Origin: Thermoflexales bacterium
GTDB lineage: Bacteria; Chloroflexota; Anaerolineae; J036; Brachytrichaceae
NCBI GenBank assembly: GCA_025057935.1
Contig: JANWUW010000046.1
Location: forward strand, 1-64,000
Reading direction: 5' to 3'
DNA length: 64,000 bases
A model generated the notes under the pieces. That model searched no databases. It was not told the origin of the DNA and saw only the letters and a program-made list of their open reading frames with translations. The first letter of the stretch is position 1; every line of letters starts with the position of its first letter. The position numbers were made by a program, and so were the translations under genes. This document shows, one piece after another, positions 25,620 to 35,705 of the stretch.

Positions 25620-26035
25620 GTCGCAGAGGGTTCGGGGCGTGCACGGCGCGGCGTATGCGTCTCGATGAAATGCACGATGGTTTCCAAAGGCGTGCCAGGA
25701 CCGAAGACCTCTGTAATGCCATGCGCTTTGAGGAATGGCACGTCTTCTTCAGGGATGATGCCACCCGCGAAGACAGGAATATCGCCCAAACCGCGCGCGC
25801 GCAGCGCCTCGACCACGCGCGGCAGCAAGGTGTTGTGCGCTCCGCTAAGGATGCTCAGTCCCACAGCGTCCACGTCTTCTTGCAGCGCCGCCTCCGCGAT
25901 CATCTCTGGCGTTTGACGCAAGCCAGTGTAGATCACCTCCATGCCAGCATCGCGCAGCGCGCGGGCGATGATCTTTGCACCGCGGTCATGCCCATCCAGC
26001 CCCGGTTTGGCAATCAAGATGCGCAGCGGGCGCAT
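25616..26035 (-). CDS. B12-binding subunit of methylmalonyl-CoA mutase type
   Basis: Stand-alone cobalamin-binding protein of 139 residues. [33 protein letters not shown] contains the DxHxxG motif whose His ligates cobalt; LSILSGAH and [19 protein letters not shown] complete the Rossmann-like fold. This matches the small C-terminal part of methylmalonyl-CoA mutase. The conserved part starts at 26035; an upstream frame extension to 26137 has no similarity. Coupled to meaB. Confidence 0.9.
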   Translation of the reverse strand: MRPLRILIAKPGLDGHDRGAKIIARALRDAGMEVIYTGLRQTPEMIAEAALQEDVDAVGLSILSGAHNTLLPRVVEALRARGLGDIPVFAGGIIPEEDVPFLKAHGITEVFGPGTPLETIVHFIETHTPRRARPEPSAT

Positions 26036-26126
26036 ACAGAGCACCATTGTAGGGCGTATGGCGTTTCCCGCGCAAATTTGCGTGCGCAGCTTGCTTAGCT
26101 CAGCGACATGCCTGTGTTCATCGGTT

Positions 26127-27347
26127 CTACTCAACACTTGGCGACCACAGTGGAGGAGCGGTGACTATTGCATCGGGGCTGCGCCCAAGCGCGCGCAGCG
26201 TGCGCCAATGTGCCAACAAAGCAGCGCGCCAGCGCGGGTAGCTATGGTATTTCACGCCGAATTCGGCGCACACAGCGCGCACAATCGGTGCGATCTTTGG
26301 GTAGTGCACGTGGCTGATGTGCGGGAATAGGTGATGCTCGATTTGGTAATTCAGCCCACCCGCGTAAAAGTTTAGGAAGCGGTTGCGCGGCGCGAAGTTC
26401 ACTGTCGTCTCCACTTCGTGGATCGCCCACTCGTTGGCGATGTGCAGTGGGTCGCCCTCAGGTTCTGGAAATTCGGCATGCTCCATGACGTGCGCGAGCT
26501 GGAAGATGGATGCCAAGATCAAACTCACCACGATCAGCATGACCAGCCACCCAATCAGCGCAACCCACCAGGGCATCATCACCAACGGAAGAACCAGCGA
26601 GATGCTGAAAAACATCGCCTTGCCGACCATGAAGATGAAGCGCTCTTTCACATTCATCTTTGGGTAGACATGCCAGGGACTTGAGCGTCCTGTGAAGAAC
26701 ACGCGAAAGTCGCGCAGCAGAAAGCTGAAGCCAGTTAACGCATACACCAGCGGGCTGTACCAGTGTTGCCAACGGAAGCGCAGCTTCCAAGGCTCATGGG
26801 GGCTCATGCGAAGCATCCCTTGTGTTTCTAAGTCCTCGTCCAAGCCAGCGATGTTGGTGTAGGTGTGATGCCACACATTGTGCTTGTGTCGCCACACGAA
26901 GCTGCTCACGCCGAGGAGTTCACTAGAGAAGCCGAGCACGCGATTTATCCATGGGCGATCGCTGAACCCGCCATGGATCGCGTCGTGCATCACATTGAAG
27001 CCGATGCCAGCTATGACGAAGCCCCACAGCGCATACATCGCCCATACGCCCAACGGGTGCACTCGTTCGCCGAGCCACAGGATTGCGGCGTAGATCAACC
27101 CATAAGCCACGAGATGCAACACTGCCTTGGCGTACATCTGCGGCACGTCGCGACGCGGTAGCCCAGTTGCTGCGAAGAAAGCCTCAACCCTTGCGTTGAG
27201 CGCTTGACGGAAGCCGAGGCGCTTGGTGAAGGGCAGGGCTTTGACGGGCGTTTGCTTGAGGATAGGCAGTGGCGTTTCGTGCGTTGCGATTTCGGTTGTT
27301 GGAGTCACGGGAGTTGTTTGAACCTTCCTTTCTTGGGAGCTTATCAA
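26127..27347 (-). CDS. Membrane fatty acid desaturase
   Basis: Di-iron acyl desaturase of about 406 residues. Three histidine boxes are clear: [17 protein letters not shown] and QIEHHLFPH, the Gln in the last box marking the front-end (delta-5/6-like) group. Four membrane segments surround them. There is no cytochrome b5 domain, so electrons must come from a separate carrier. The start is unsure: the TTG at 27347 gives the longest frame, and the first 40 residues are Thr/Pro-rich and may not all be translated. Confidence 0.87.
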   Translation of the reverse strand: MISSQERKVQTTPVTPTTEIATHETPLPILKQTPVKALPFTKRLGFRQALNARVEAFFAATGLPRRDVPQMYAKAVLHLVAYGLIYAAILWLGERVHPLGVWAMYALWGFVIAGIGFNVMHDAIHGGFSDRPWINRVLGFSSELLGVSSFVWRHKHNVWHHTYTNIAGLDEDLETQGMLRMSPHEPWKLRFRWQHWYSPLVYALTGFSFLLRDFRVFFTGRSSPWHVYPKMNVKERFIFMVGKAMFFSISLVLPLVMMPWWVALIGWLVMLIVVSLILASIFQLAHVMEHAEFPEPEGDPLHIANEWAIHEVETTVNFAPRNRFLNFYAGGLNYQIEHHLFPHISHVHYPKIAPIVRAVCAEFGVKYHSYPRWRAALLAHWRTLRALGRSPDAIVTAPPLWSPSVE

Positions 27348-27410
27348 CTCTGCATGCGGAGTTGTGAGGGCAGGCTACCATACTCTCGTTGAGGGGCGAT
27401 AATCGTCGTC

Positions 27411-28202
27411 ATGTCTCAGCTTTTCTTCGTGGAGCGCGGCGATCCTGAAGCGCCTGCGGTTGTTTTCCTACACGGCTTTCCGTTCAACCACGCCATGTGG
27501 CAAGCGCAGGTCGAGGTGCTGAGCCAGCGCTATCGCTGCATTGCTCCTGATCTGCGCGGCTATGGGCGCTCGCCTCAGCCTCCTGACTGCGCTGCCTGGA
27601 CGATGGACGACTTTGCTGATGACGTCGCGGCGCTGATGGACGCGCTCGGCATTGCACGCGCCACGGTATGCGGCCTCTCAATGGGAGGCTACGTCGCCTT
27701 CGCGCTGTGGCGACGACATCGCTCATGCATCAGCCGGCTGATCCTCGCCAACACCAAAGCAGCAGGCGATTCGGAGCAGGCAAAGCAGAACCGCCGTCGT
27801 CATGCAGAGCTAGTGCGCACACAAGGCATGCGCGCATTTGCCGACGAGATGCTGCCCAAACTGCTCGCACCGAATGCCCATCCTGCAGTCGCCGAAGCAG
27901 TGCGGGCGATGATCGAAAGCACACCGATTGAGACAGTGCTGGCGACCTTGCCCGCCCTCGCCGACCGGCCTGACATGAGCGAGGCACTGAGCGCCATCTC
28001 CGTCCCCACGCTAGTGGTCGTCGGCGAACAAGATGCCATCTCGCCGCTGAGCGAGGCGCAGTTCATGCAAGCGCGCATCCCAGGCGCGCGACTAGCGGTC
28101 ATCCCGAACGCTGGGCATCTCAGCCCGATGGAGCAACCCGAGGCATTCAATCAAGCAGTGCTCGCGTTCCTCTCCGAGACGGACAGCGGCAGCGCCAAGT
28201 GA
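27411..28202 (+). CDS. Alpha/beta hydrolase
   Basis: The 263-residue protein has the full hydrolase pattern: VVFLHGFPFNHAMW (oxyanion region), APDLRGYGRSP, GLSMGGYVAF (nucleophile elbow, Ser), VVGEQDAISP (acid) and NAGHLSPMEQPEAF (His). Closest in style to esterases or 3-oxoadipate enol-lactonase-like hydrolases; substrate cannot be inferred. Divergent from the desaturase gene. Overlaps the convergent GNAT gene by 52 bases. Confidence 0.85.
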   Translation: MSQLFFVERGDPEAPAVVFLHGFPFNHAMWQAQVEVLSQRYRCIAPDLRGYGRSPQPPDCAAWTMDDFADDVAALMDALGIARATVCGLSMGGYVAFALWRRHRSCISRLILANTKAAGDSEQAKQNRRRHAELVRTQGMRAFADEMLPKLLAPNAHPAVAEAVRAMIESTPIETVLATLPALADRPDMSEALSAISVPTLVVVGEQDAISPLSEAQFMQARIPGARLAVIPNAGHLSPMEQPEAFNQAVLAFLSETDSGSAK

Positions 28203-28885
28203 TAAACGCCGAGATCGTCGCGCGTCTCGAACCCAACAACGACATATCCTTCAGCGAAAGCGCGCTCGAACTGCTCGCGTGTTTGCAATCGCCACGCCAA
28301 CGCAGCGCTCAAATCAGCGCGCTTGAGCGCTTGGAAGTCACGAGGGATCGCGATCATGCGCGTGGGCGGCTGGAACACTGGTCGCTCTTCGAGCCACCAC
28401 TCCACCTCGAAGCGGTCTGAGGGCAACCCTGCGTTGAGCGCGTCAGGCATCTCGCCGTAAGCGTTGCGGATGTAAGTGCGACAAATGCAGCCGAGCTTGG
28501 CGATGTTCAGATGCGCGTTGCGCGCTTCGAGTGGGTCATAGGTCCAAGTGATCAGGCGCACGCCCTGCGCCAACACTGCCTCGCGTTGGGCGCGCTTGAG
28601 CGCCGTGCCTACGCCGCGATCGCGCCAGCCCTCCGCCACTGCAGCCATGTGCGAGTGATGGCACAGCACGCCCTGCGCCGACCAACCAAGAAAGCTGAGC
28701 ACAAAACCGATCATCCTCCCCTCGGGCGTGAACGCGCCGAGCGCAACGCCGCCATGCCTCGTGAGCGCAAGCATCATCTGTGCGGGCACAGCGAGGTCAC
28801 CGCTCCACACTGCTTGCTGCAGCGCTACGCATTGCACATAATCGTCGAACGTCTCGAAGGGGCGAATGACGTACTCGCCGCTCAT
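28151..28885 (-). CDS. GNAT family acetyltransferase
   Basis: A 244-residue acyltransferase-fold protein: IRPFETFDDYVQCVALQQAVWSGD, MIGFVLSFLG, and the acetyl-CoA loop GWRDRGVGTALKRAQREAVLAQG. The WTYDPLEARNAHLNIAKLGCICRTYIRNAYG stretch matches the COG3375 group, whose substrates are unknown. Overlaps alr by 4 bases and probably belongs to the same transcript. Confidence 0.8.
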   Translation of the reverse strand: MSGEYVIRPFETFDDYVQCVALQQAVWSGDLAVPAQMMLALTRHGGVALGAFTPEGRMIGFVLSFLGWSAQGVLCHHSHMAAVAEGWRDRGVGTALKRAQREAVLAQGVRLITWTYDPLEARNAHLNIAKLGCICRTYIRNAYGEMPDALNAGLPSDRFEVEWWLEERPVFQPPTRMIAIPRDFQALKRADLSAALAWRLQTREQFERAFAEGYVVVGFETRDDLGVYHLALPLSVSERNASTA

Positions 28886-30009
28886 TGCTCAGCCTCAGCT
28901 TCGTCGTAGTAGACGCGCGTTGGACGCGCTGTGAGCGCCGTGACCACTTCGTAGTTGATGGTGCCGAGGCGCGTTGCGACCTCTTCGGCGGTGATCACTG
29001 CTTCGCCTTGGCGCCCGATCAGCACCACTTCGTCGTCGCGCTGCGCTTCTGGGATGTGCGTCACGTCGATCATGCTTTGATCCATGCACACGTTGCCTAC
29101 CACGGGCGCGCGCTGACCGCGCACCAGCACCTCGCCGAAGTTCTGCGGCGCACGTCGGAAGCCATCACCGTAGCCGATGGGGATCACTGCGATGCGGCAT
29201 GCGCCTTTGCAGCGATAACGTCCGCCGTAGCCCACGCGCGCGCCATCGGGCAGCCATTTCACCGAGGCGATCACGGTCTTAAGCGTAAGCGCAGGACGCA
29301 ATTGCGCCACTAGCGGCGACGCAGGCGGCAACGGCGCATAGGGCGAAAGCCCGTAGATCGCGATCCCCACGCGCACGAGGTCGTAATGGGCTTGTGGATA
29401 CCCCAACGTGCCAGCAGAGTTGCACACATGCCGCAGCGCGATGTTCGCGCCGTTGATGGCTTCGCGGAAACGCTGAAGTTGCCACTGCGTGTATTCCGGG
29501 TCAGAATCGGCAGAACTCAAGTGAGTGAACACGCCCTCGAGATGCACGCCGGGCGTATTGCGTATTTCAGCAATTGCATGCTTTGCTTCGTGGGGCAAGA
29601 AGCCCAAGCGATGCATGCCTGTGTCTAGCTTGACGTGCACACGCGCGAGGCGGTCGAGGGCGCGCGCGAGACGACCGATCTCTCGGACAACGCTCAAGTC
29701 GTAAACCGTTAGCGTGAGATCGTGGCGCAGCGCCTCAGCCGCGAGCGTCGGCGGCGTGTAGCCGAGCACAAGAATGGGCGCACGAATGCCAACATCGCGC
29801 AACGCGATGCCTTCGCCAACGGAAGCAACGCCAAGCCAAGTTGCGCCTGCCTCGAGCGCAGCGCGCGCCACCGACACTGCCCCATGCCCATACGCGTTCG
29901 CCTTCACCACTGCCATCACTTGCACGCGCTTGCCGACATGGCGGCAAATGAGGTGCACGTTGTGCCGAATGGCGCTGAGGTCAATCTCCGCGCGAGTCAA
30001 CGCGATCAT
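28882..30009 (-). CDS. alr: Alanine racemase
   Basis: PLP enzyme making D-alanine for peptidoglycan, 375 residues. VVKANAYGHGA contains the PLP lysine, VKLDTGMHRLGF and HLSSAD follow in the barrel, GYGGRY holds the catalytic Tyr, and NVCMDQSMIDVT the C-terminal active-site region. Starts with ATGA overlap to the upstream 123-residue gene. Confidence 0.94.
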   Translation of the reverse strand: MIALTRAEIDLSAIRHNVHLICRHVGKRVQVMAVVKANAYGHGAVSVARAALEAGATWLGVASVGEGIALRDVGIRAPILVLGYTPPTLAAEALRHDLTLTVYDLSVVREIGRLARALDRLARVHVKLDTGMHRLGFLPHEAKHAIAEIRNTPGVHLEGVFTHLSSADSDPEYTQWQLQRFREAINGANIALRHVCNSAGTLGYPQAHYDLVRVGIAIYGLSPYAPLPPASPLVAQLRPALTLKTVIASVKWLPDGARVGYGGRYRCKGACRIAVIPIGYGDGFRRAPQNFGEVLVRGQRAPVVGNVCMDQSMIDVTHIPEAQRDDEVVLIGRQGEAVITAEEVATRLGTINYEVVTALTARPTRVYYDEAEAEQ

Positions 30010-30377
30010 GCACCACGTTCGATGATCAGGCGATTGAGCGCTTCACGTGCAGCAGGCAACGCCTGCATCAACTCCCAACTGCCGACAAATTCCGTCGCCT
30101 GTGCTGGGCGCAGCATATCCATGAAAGGGTCACTCTGGCACAGCCTACCCGCCCGCTTAGCGCTGCGCCAATGCGGCTCAAGCGCAGCTTGCCACTCAGC
30201 GTAGTGCTGCAACAACCAACTGCGCAGCCGCTCGTACTCCGCCTCGTCTTCAGGCGTGGCACGTTGCGCACGGTACACGCGCACCACAAGCGCCTCTAGC
30301 GCATCCCAGCGCGCGATGAAATCGCGCAGACGCTGTTCCTGCAGACGCGCAGAGAGCATCTTAGTGAAGGGATTCAT
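30006..30377 (-). CDS. Uncharacterised helical protein
   Basis: Unrecognised protein of 123 residues, mostly amphipathic helices rich in Arg, Glu and Trp (LQEQRLRDFIARWDALEALVVRVYRAQ, YERLRSWLLQHYAEWQAALEPHW). No signal peptide or membrane segment. The ATG at 30377 is chosen because the frame further upstream overlaps the divergent modA gene. Its coupling to alr suggests it is real and expressed with the cell-wall gene. Confidence 0.6.
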   Translation of the reverse strand: MNPFTKMLSARLQEQRLRDFIARWDALEALVVRVYRAQRATPEDEAEYERLRSWLLQHYAEWQAALEPHWRSAKRAGRLCQSDPFMDMLRPAQATEFVGSWELMQALPAAREALNRLIIERGA

Positions 30378-30447
30378 CGACTGCACGTGAGATTGTAGTG
30401 CGCGCAAACGCAGGCGCGATGCGGTTTGAGATAGGATTTTGCGCTCA

Positions 30448-31272
30448 ATGAGCCCTCGAAGGTTGCGCATAGTTTGGCTGTGTGTGCTGAGCGTGGCAAC
30501 AGCATCTTTTGTCTCTTGCGTCCCTGAGCCAAAGACACACTCCAAGGCGCTTCCCTCGCCAGCCGCTACGCTCACAGTCGCAGCCGCATCTGACCTGAGG
30601 GCACCCATGCAAGTTCTAGCGCCGATGTTCGAGCAGCAACAAGGCTTCGCCGTGCAACTTGTATTTGGATCGAGCGGCTTACTCGCTGAGCAAATCGCCA
30701 ACGGCGCGCCCTATGACGTGTTCGCCTCGGCGAACCGCGAGTTTGTGGATCGGCTTGTGGCGCAGGGCTTGATTGATAAGCGCACTGTGGCAGTGTATGG
30801 CTATGGCTACCTAGCCGTAGTGGTCCCGGCGGACGATAGCCGTTCCATCGCACCCTCACTGGAGAACTTACGCGACGCAGCGATTCGCCGCATTGCCATC
30901 GCCCATCCCGACCACGCGCCCTACGGCATGCTTGCGCGCACTGCGTTGACGCGAGCAGGATTGTGGGAAACGCTGCGCCCGAAGCTCGTACATGCCGAAA
31001 ACGTATACAGCGCAGGGCAGCTCGTGAGCGTCGGCGAAGTTGACGCTAGCATCGTAGCGCTATCAGTGGCAAAGGCGCTGCCGAGCGTGCGCTACAGCGT
31101 GGTGCCCACTGCCCTATACACCCCTTTGGCTCAAACGCTGGGCGTCGTCGCTACCTCGCCAAACCGCGAAGGGGCTATGCGCTTTGCAGCCTTCCTGCTC
31201 AGTCCTCAAGCGCAAGCCGTGCTAAGGCACAGCGGCATCCCTGCGCCCGATGATCCTCCTCTGCGGCCATGA
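30448..31272 (+). CDS. modA: Molybdate ABC transporter substrate-binding protein
   Basis: Secreted binding protein of 274 residues, with a signal peptide ending at a cysteine (ATASFVSC), suggesting a lipoprotein. TVAAASDLRAPMQVLAPMFEQQQGFAVQLVFGSSGLLAEQIANGAPYDVFASAN is the ModA fingerprint; HAENVYSAGQLVSVGEVDASIV matches the second lobe. Coupled to modB by ATGA overlap. Tungstate is an alternative ligand. Confidence 0.9.
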   Translation: MSPRRLRIVWLCVLSVATASFVSCVPEPKTHSKALPSPAATLTVAAASDLRAPMQVLAPMFEQQQGFAVQLVFGSSGLLAEQIANGAPYDVFASANREFVDRLVAQGLIDKRTVAVYGYGYLAVVVPADDSRSIAPSLENLRDAAIRRIAIAHPDHAPYGMLARTALTRAGLWETLRPKLVHAENVYSAGQLVSVGEVDASIVALSVAKALPSVRYSVVPTALYTPLAQTLGVVATSPNREGAMRFAAFLLSPQAQAVLRHSGIPAPDDPPLRP

Positions 31273-31940
31273 GCATTATTGAATCGCCACTCACTCTTTC
31301 GCTGTGGGTTTCTGTGCTAGCAAGTGTGAGTGCGCTTCTCCTTGGCTTAGCTCTAGCATGGCTTTTCGCACGCCACAACTGGCGCGGCAAATGGCTTTTC
31401 GAGGGCTTGGTAGCGTTGCCGCTTGTGTTGCCTCCAACAGTGCTCGGCTACTATCTCCTGCTCGTGTTTGGTCGGCGCGGGCTCGGCAGCTTGATCGAGC
31501 AAATCAGCGGGATCGCCATCGCCTTCAATTGGCCCGGCGCAGTCATCGCGGCTGGAGTATCAGCGCTGCCGCTGGTGGTGCAAACCGTGAAGCCCGCCCT
31601 GCTGAGCACAGCTCAAGAGATCGAAGATGCAGCCCGAGTGGATGGCTGCAATGAGTGGTCTGTGTTCTGGCTGGTGACCTTCCCTCTAATTCGCGCAGCA
31701 GTAGTGGGCGGCTGGCTTTTGGCGTTCCTGCGCGCGCTAGGCGAGTTCGGCGCCACAATGATGATTGCGGGAAACATCCCCGGACGCACGCAGACTCTCT
31801 CCATGGCTGTCTACGACGCAGTGCTGAGCGGGAACTTCGAGCTGGCTGGGCAGTTGGTATTGCTGCTGTCCGTGATCACATTTGCGCTGCTATTCGTTGC
31901 TCTCCTGCTGAGCGAGCGCCAGCGTAACCTGCACGGCTGA
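31269..31940 (+). CDS. modB: Molybdate ABC transporter permease
   Basis: Inner membrane permease of 223 residues with about five helices. The EAA loop reads IEDAARVDGCNEWSVFWLVTFPLIRAAVVGGW; LPLVLPPTVLGYYLL and FGATMMIAGNIPGRTQTLSMAVYDAV are typical of ModB. No modC ATPase gene follows: the next gene is cystathionine beta-synthase, so the ATPase must be supplied elsewhere. Confidence 0.93.
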   Translation: MSIIESPLTLSLWVSVLASVSALLLGLALAWLFARHNWRGKWLFEGLVALPLVLPPTVLGYYLLLVFGRRGLGSLIEQISGIAIAFNWPGAVIAAGVSALPLVVQTVKPALLSTAQEIEDAARVDGCNEWSVFWLVTFPLIRAAVVGGWLLAFLRALGEFGATMMIAGNIPGRTQTLSMAVYDAVLSGNFELAGQLVLLLSVITFALLFVALLLSERQRNLHG

Positions 31941-32042
31941 GTGGAGGATCCACCCCTGCAAGCGACTGTGCTCGGTCCTAATTGTGAATGTTGTGCAGCC
32001 CACGCTCCTGAGACTCATCACTTTCAGCCGTACAATGCCCTC

Positions 32043-33440
32043 ATGAAGACTTACCCCGAGGTGCGCGATACCATCTTGGAGACCATCGGGCGAACCCCGC
32101 TTGTGCGATTGCACAAAGTGACGCGCGGCGTGGAGCCTGAAGTGCTTGCCAAGATCGAATACTTCAACCCCGGCGGTAGCGTCAAGGATCGCATCGGCTG
32201 GGCGATCATCGAAGACGCAGAGCGCAGCGGGCGGCTCAAGCCCGGCGGCACCATCGTAGAAGCTACTAGTGGCAACACAGGCATTGGGCTGGCGATGGCG
32301 GCAGCCGTGAAAGGTTACAAGTGCATCTTCGTCATGCCCGACAAGATGAGCGAAGAGAAGATCCGCATGCTGCGCGCGTATGGCGCAAAAGTGGTCATCA
32401 CACCTACGGCAGTGGACAAAGATGATCCTCGAAGCTACTACAAGGTCGCTGAACGTCTAGCCCGCGAGACGCCGAACGCAATTCTTGCCAACCAGTATCA
32501 CAACCCAGCAAACCCCGCCGTGCACTACGCTACCACTGGTCCGGAGATTTGGGAGCAGACTGGAGGACAAGTGGACGTGTTCGTCGCTGGCATGGGCACT
32601 GGCGGCACAATCACCGGCGTAGGACGTTACCTCAAAGAGCGCAAGCCCAGTGTGAAGATCGTGGGCGTGGACGTAGTTGGCTCGTTGCTCTACGACACTT
32701 GGAAGCAAGGTCGCGTGCCAGAAAACCCCTTCCTGAAGACGTATAAGCTGGAAGGGATCGGCGAGGACTTTGTGCCGAGCACGCTCGACTTAAGCGTGTG
32801 CGACCTTGTGGTGCAGGTGAACGATCGCGAGTCGTTCCTGATGGCGCGGCGACTTGTACGCGAAGAGGGCATTTTCGTCGGTGGCTCTTGCGGAGCAGCC
32901 GTCGTGGGCGCGCTCAAAGCCATCCCGCAGCTCGGCTTGACGCGCGAGCACACTGTCGTGGTGTTGCTGCCCGACAGCGGCTCACGCTACCTCACGAAGT
33001 TTCTCGACGACAACTGGATGCGCGAGAACGGCTTCCTCAACACCGACTGGAACCAAGGCACTGTGGGCGACTTCATTCAGGCTAACCCGCTGCGCGCAGT
33101 GATTTGCGCTCACCCTCGAGAGTCGCTTGGCACGGTCATTCGACGCATGAAGCAGCATGACGTCTCGCAGCTGCCCGTGGTTGCGGAAGACGAGACGTTG
33201 ATCGGCATCATCACCGAGAGCGATGTGCTCAGTTACATGCTCGAGCATCCTCACGCGCCCATTGACGCTGTGCCTATCCAACCGCTGGTGCACGACGCAG
33301 CAACAGTGGACGAGCAGACCCCACTGAACACCCTCAGCGACGTTTTGCAGAAATCGAAAGCCGCCGTGCTTGTTGATGAACGCCGACGTGTGCGCGGTGT
33401 GATCACGATGATCGACGTGATCGACTTCCTAGCAGCGTGA
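32043..33440 (+). CDS. Cystathionine beta-synthase
   Basis: PLP enzyme that condenses serine and homocysteine, 465 residues. [24 protein letters not shown] (PLP lysine), [16 protein letters not shown] and [15 protein letters not shown] (phosphate loop) define the fold-type II catalytic domain. The C-terminal 115 residues form two CBS domains ([53 protein letters not shown]), as in eukaryotic CBS. The ATG at 32043 has a weak ribosome site. Cysteine synthase activity is an alternative. Confidence 0.9.
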   Translation: MKTYPEVRDTILETIGRTPLVRLHKVTRGVEPEVLAKIEYFNPGGSVKDRIGWAIIEDAERSGRLKPGGTIVEATSGNTGIGLAMAAAVKGYKCIFVMPDKMSEEKIRMLRAYGAKVVITPTAVDKDDPRSYYKVAERLARETPNAILANQYHNPANPAVHYATTGPEIWEQTGGQVDVFVAGMGTGGTITGVGRYLKERKPSVKIVGVDVVGSLLYDTWKQGRVPENPFLKTYKLEGIGEDFVPSTLDLSVCDLVVQVNDRESFLMARRLVREEGIFVGGSCGAAVVGALKAIPQLGLTREHTVVVLLPDSGSRYLTKFLDDNWMRENGFLNTDWNQGTVGDFIQANPLRAVICAHPRESLGTVIRRMKQHDVSQLPVVAEDETLIGIITESDVLSYMLEHPHAPIDAVPIQPLVHDAATVDEQTPLNTLSDVLQKSKAAVLVDERRRVRGVITMIDVIDFLAA

Positions 33441-33447
33441 GCGCGCT

Positions 33448-34029
33448 GTGGTCGAGCTACCATCAACAGAGAGCCGCAAGCAGCGTTGTCAAGCATTTCC
33501 TGCCCTCGGCGAGCGCGCGGCGCTGTGGTACTTCCCACAGCTCACGGGCGGCGTCGGGCGCGTCTTGCGCAATGCGCTGCTGATTTACGCCGCGCGCTTC
33601 GCACCGACGTTTGGCATTAAGCGCGCGCTGTTGCGCTTGACTGGCGCAAAGATCGCGCCGCATGCCGCCATTGGGCTAGGCGTGGTGCTCGACATTTTCT
33701 TCCCGCAAGACATCACTATCGAAGACGACGTCACTATCGGTTTCAACACCACTATCTTGGCGCACGAGTTCACTTACCGCGCTTGGCGGCGCGGACCAGT
33801 GCACATCCGCCGCGGCGCGACCATCGGCGCAAACTGCACTATCCTGCCCGGCGTGGTGATCGGCGAGGGCGCTGTAGTAAGCGCAATGAGCTTGGTCAAC
33901 CGCGATGTGCCTGCAGGAGCGTTCGTCGGGGGCGTGCCGATTCGGCTGCTGCGCGCGTCCGCGCACTCAGCGCCGACGAGCGCGGATCACCCAGAAAGCG
34001 AGGAGACCGAGGATCAGCACCAGCGCTAA
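33448..34029 (+). CDS. Hexapeptide-repeat acyltransferase
   Basis: Left-handed beta-helix acyltransferase of 193 residues. Repeats: [66 protein letters not shown], ending [13 protein letters not shown]. The layout is that of maltose/galactoside O-acetyltransferases. It starts with GTG 7 bases after the cbs stop. The 3' end overlaps the anti-sigma gene by 63 bases on the opposite strand. Confidence 0.82.
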   Translation: MVELPSTESRKQRCQAFPALGERAALWYFPQLTGGVGRVLRNALLIYAARFAPTFGIKRALLRLTGAKIAPHAAIGLGVVLDIFFPQDITIEDDVTIGFNTTILAHEFTYRAWRRGPVHIRRGATIGANCTILPGVVIGEGAVVSAMSLVNRDVPAGAFVGGVPIRLLRASAHSAPTSADHPESEETEDQHQR

Positions 34030-34668
34030 CAATACCATTGTCGTTGGGCGCGGTGAACGCGAGGGCATTGCCTCCGAAGGCGCGCCTGCAGGGGCGAGTG
34101 CTGGCGGCGTCGTGGGAGGCGCCTCCGCCGCTTCGCCCGCGGCAGCGCTCTGCTGAGATAGCGATTGTGGAGCAGCAACCATCGGCATCATGCGCTGTGC
34201 AGCGTCATCTGCTGCTTGTGGCACGATTGGCGTGGGCTGCACGATCACGGGCGCTGGTGAGCGCGGAACGAGCAAAGGCGGCAACAGGTTCAGCGCCCCT
34301 ACAAAGACCACCGCAAACACGATCAGCGCTGCGCCTAAGCGCACCAACACGCGCAGCGCGTTCTCGCGCGGCACAGGTTGTTCCTCCTCCGAAGGCGAAG
34401 ATGCGTTCGCCTGCTGTTGTTTCGCAGCATCGCGCGGCAGGATGAAGTTACGCGGCACAGCGAGCGCTTCCAACGCGCGTGCCTCCTGCACCAAAAGCCG
34501 CGTGATGGCAACCTTGCGGCGCAAGGCAGCATCTTGAGACATTCTCGACTCGAACGCAGTGCGTTCTTCGTCGCTCATCTGACCATCCACGTACTCGGAG
34601 ATGCGTTCATCCTCGAGCAGGCGATTCGGATCCATTTCCTCCGTACACTCAGAGAAGACTTCAGACAT
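33967..34668 (-). CDS. Anti-sigma factor, membrane-bound
   Basis: The 233-residue protein has a cytoplasmic N-terminal domain ([37 protein letters not shown]) like RskA-type anti-sigma domains without a zinc motif. A membrane helix follows at [19 protein letters not shown], then a Pro/Ala/Gln-rich periplasmic stretch, and a second helix ([23 protein letters not shown]) at the C-terminus. Its ATG overlaps the stop of the ECF sigma gene, the standard arrangement for a cognate pair. Confidence 0.8.
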   Translation of the reverse strand: MSEVFSECTEEMDPNRLLEDERISEYVDGQMSDEERTAFESRMSQDAALRRKVAITRLLVQEARALEALAVPRNFILPRDAAKQQQANASSPSEEEQPVPRENALRVLVRLGAALIVFAVVFVGALNLLPPLLVPRSPAPVIVQPTPIVPQAADDAAQRMMPMVAAPQSLSQQSAAAGEAAEAPPTTPPALAPAGAPSEAMPSRSPRPTTMVLLALVLILGLLAFWVIRARRR

Positions 34669-35263
34669 CAGGCAAAAGTTCCGCGTGGCGAAGCAACACC
34701 TCGCGCAAATGGGCACGCGCGCGGCTCAGGCGGCTCTTCACTGTGCCCAGCGGCACGTCGAGGACTGCTGCGATTTCCTCGTAACTCAAGCAGTGCACGT
34801 CGGCGAGCACAAACACACTGCGTTGTTCAAATGGCAGCGAAAGCACAGCACGCGCGATGAGTCGCCGCAGTTCGCTGCGCTCAGCAAGCTCAAGTGGGGT
34901 GGATGCCTCGCTCGCAACCGACTCGGCACGCGGCATTGCTTGTGCTTCATCGGTTGCGTCGTCAAGCGACAGAGCTGCTTCGCGACGGCGCTGACGCAAG
35001 GCGTCGTAGCACGCATTGGTCACAATGCGCAGCAGCCAAGGACGAAACGTGTGCCCGCGCAAGGCGCGTATGTGGCGAAAGGCGTTGAAGAATGCCTCCT
35101 GCGTCACATCAGCAGCGAGATCAGCGTCGCCTACAAGGCGGAAAGCCACGTTATACGCCAATGCTTGGTATGCCAAGACCAGTTCGTTGAACGAGGCAAC
35201 ATCGCCCCGCTGTGCAGCTTGGATCAACGCAGCCTCGTCTTGGGGAGAGACCTCAGCGCTCAT
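34661..35263 (-). CDS. ECF-family RNA polymerase sigma factor
   Basis: Alternative sigma factor of 200 residues. Sigma region 2: FNELVLAYQALAYNVAFRLVGDADLAADVTQEAFFNAFRHI and FRPWLLRIVTNACYDALRQRRR. Region 4: LPFEQRSVFVLADVHCLSYEEIAAVLDVPLGTVKSRLSRARAHLR. The ATG at 35263 is preferred; the start overlaps aroQ by 11 bases, so it may be transcribed through the aroKB-aroQ operon. Likely held by the adjacent anti-sigma factor. Confidence 0.9.
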   Translation of the reverse strand: MSAEVSPQDEAALIQAAQRGDVASFNELVLAYQALAYNVAFRLVGDADLAADVTQEAFFNAFRHIRALRGHTFRPWLLRIVTNACYDALRQRRREAALSLDDATDEAQAMPRAESVASEASTPLELAERSELRRLIARAVLSLPFEQRSVFVLADVHCLSYEEIAAVLDVPLGTVKSRLSRARAHLREVLLRHAELLPDV

Positions 35264-35705
35264 CGAGCCAATCCAGAAGTGCAAGCAATCCTAGCATATA
35301 GCTGCGCCAACCAAAGCCGCTGATCACCCCAACGGCGACGCCAGAGATGTAAGAATGTTGACGGAACGACTCTCGGCGGTAGATGTTGGAGAGGTGCACT
35401 TCGACGCAGGGAAGCGCTACCGCGCTGATTGCATCTCGCAGCGCGATGCTCGTGTGGGTCAACGCGCCGGGGTTGATTAGGACGCCATGCGCCCACTCCC
35501 TTGCTTCATGAAGCGCATCAATCAGCACACCTTCATGATTCGACTGCACGATGCGCAACGTTGCATTGCGCGTTGCCGCAAGCGCATGCAGGCGCTCGTT
35601 AATCGTCTCCAGCGTGGTCGAGCCATACACCTCCGGCTCGCGCAAACCCAGCAAATTCAGGTTAGGTCCGTGGAGCACAAGGATGTGTCGCAACTCAGAC
35701 GTCAT
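35253..35705 (-). CDS. aroQ: 3-dehydroquinate dehydratase, type II
   Basis: Third step of the shikimate pathway, 150 residues as usual for type II. LVLHGPNLNLLGLREPEVYG contains the catalytic Tyr, QSNHEGVLIDALHEA the next loop, INPGALTHTSIALRDAI the Asn region, and EVHLSNIYRRESFRQHSYIS the His and lid residues. Overlaps the end of aroKB by 11 bases. Confidence 0.95.
   Translation of the reverse strand: MTSELRHILVLHGPNLNLLGLREPEVYGSTTLETINERLHALAATRNATLRIVQSNHEGVLIDALHEAREWAHGVLINPGALTHTSIALRDAISAVALPCVEVHLSNIYRRESFRQHSYISGVAVGVISGFGWRSYMLGLLALLDWLDER

Noticed and set aside
33783-34445. 220-codon plus-strand frame opposite the anti-sigma gene
   Set aside because: It has no recognisable domain and its composition follows from the antisense of the Pro/Ala-rich anti-sigma linker.
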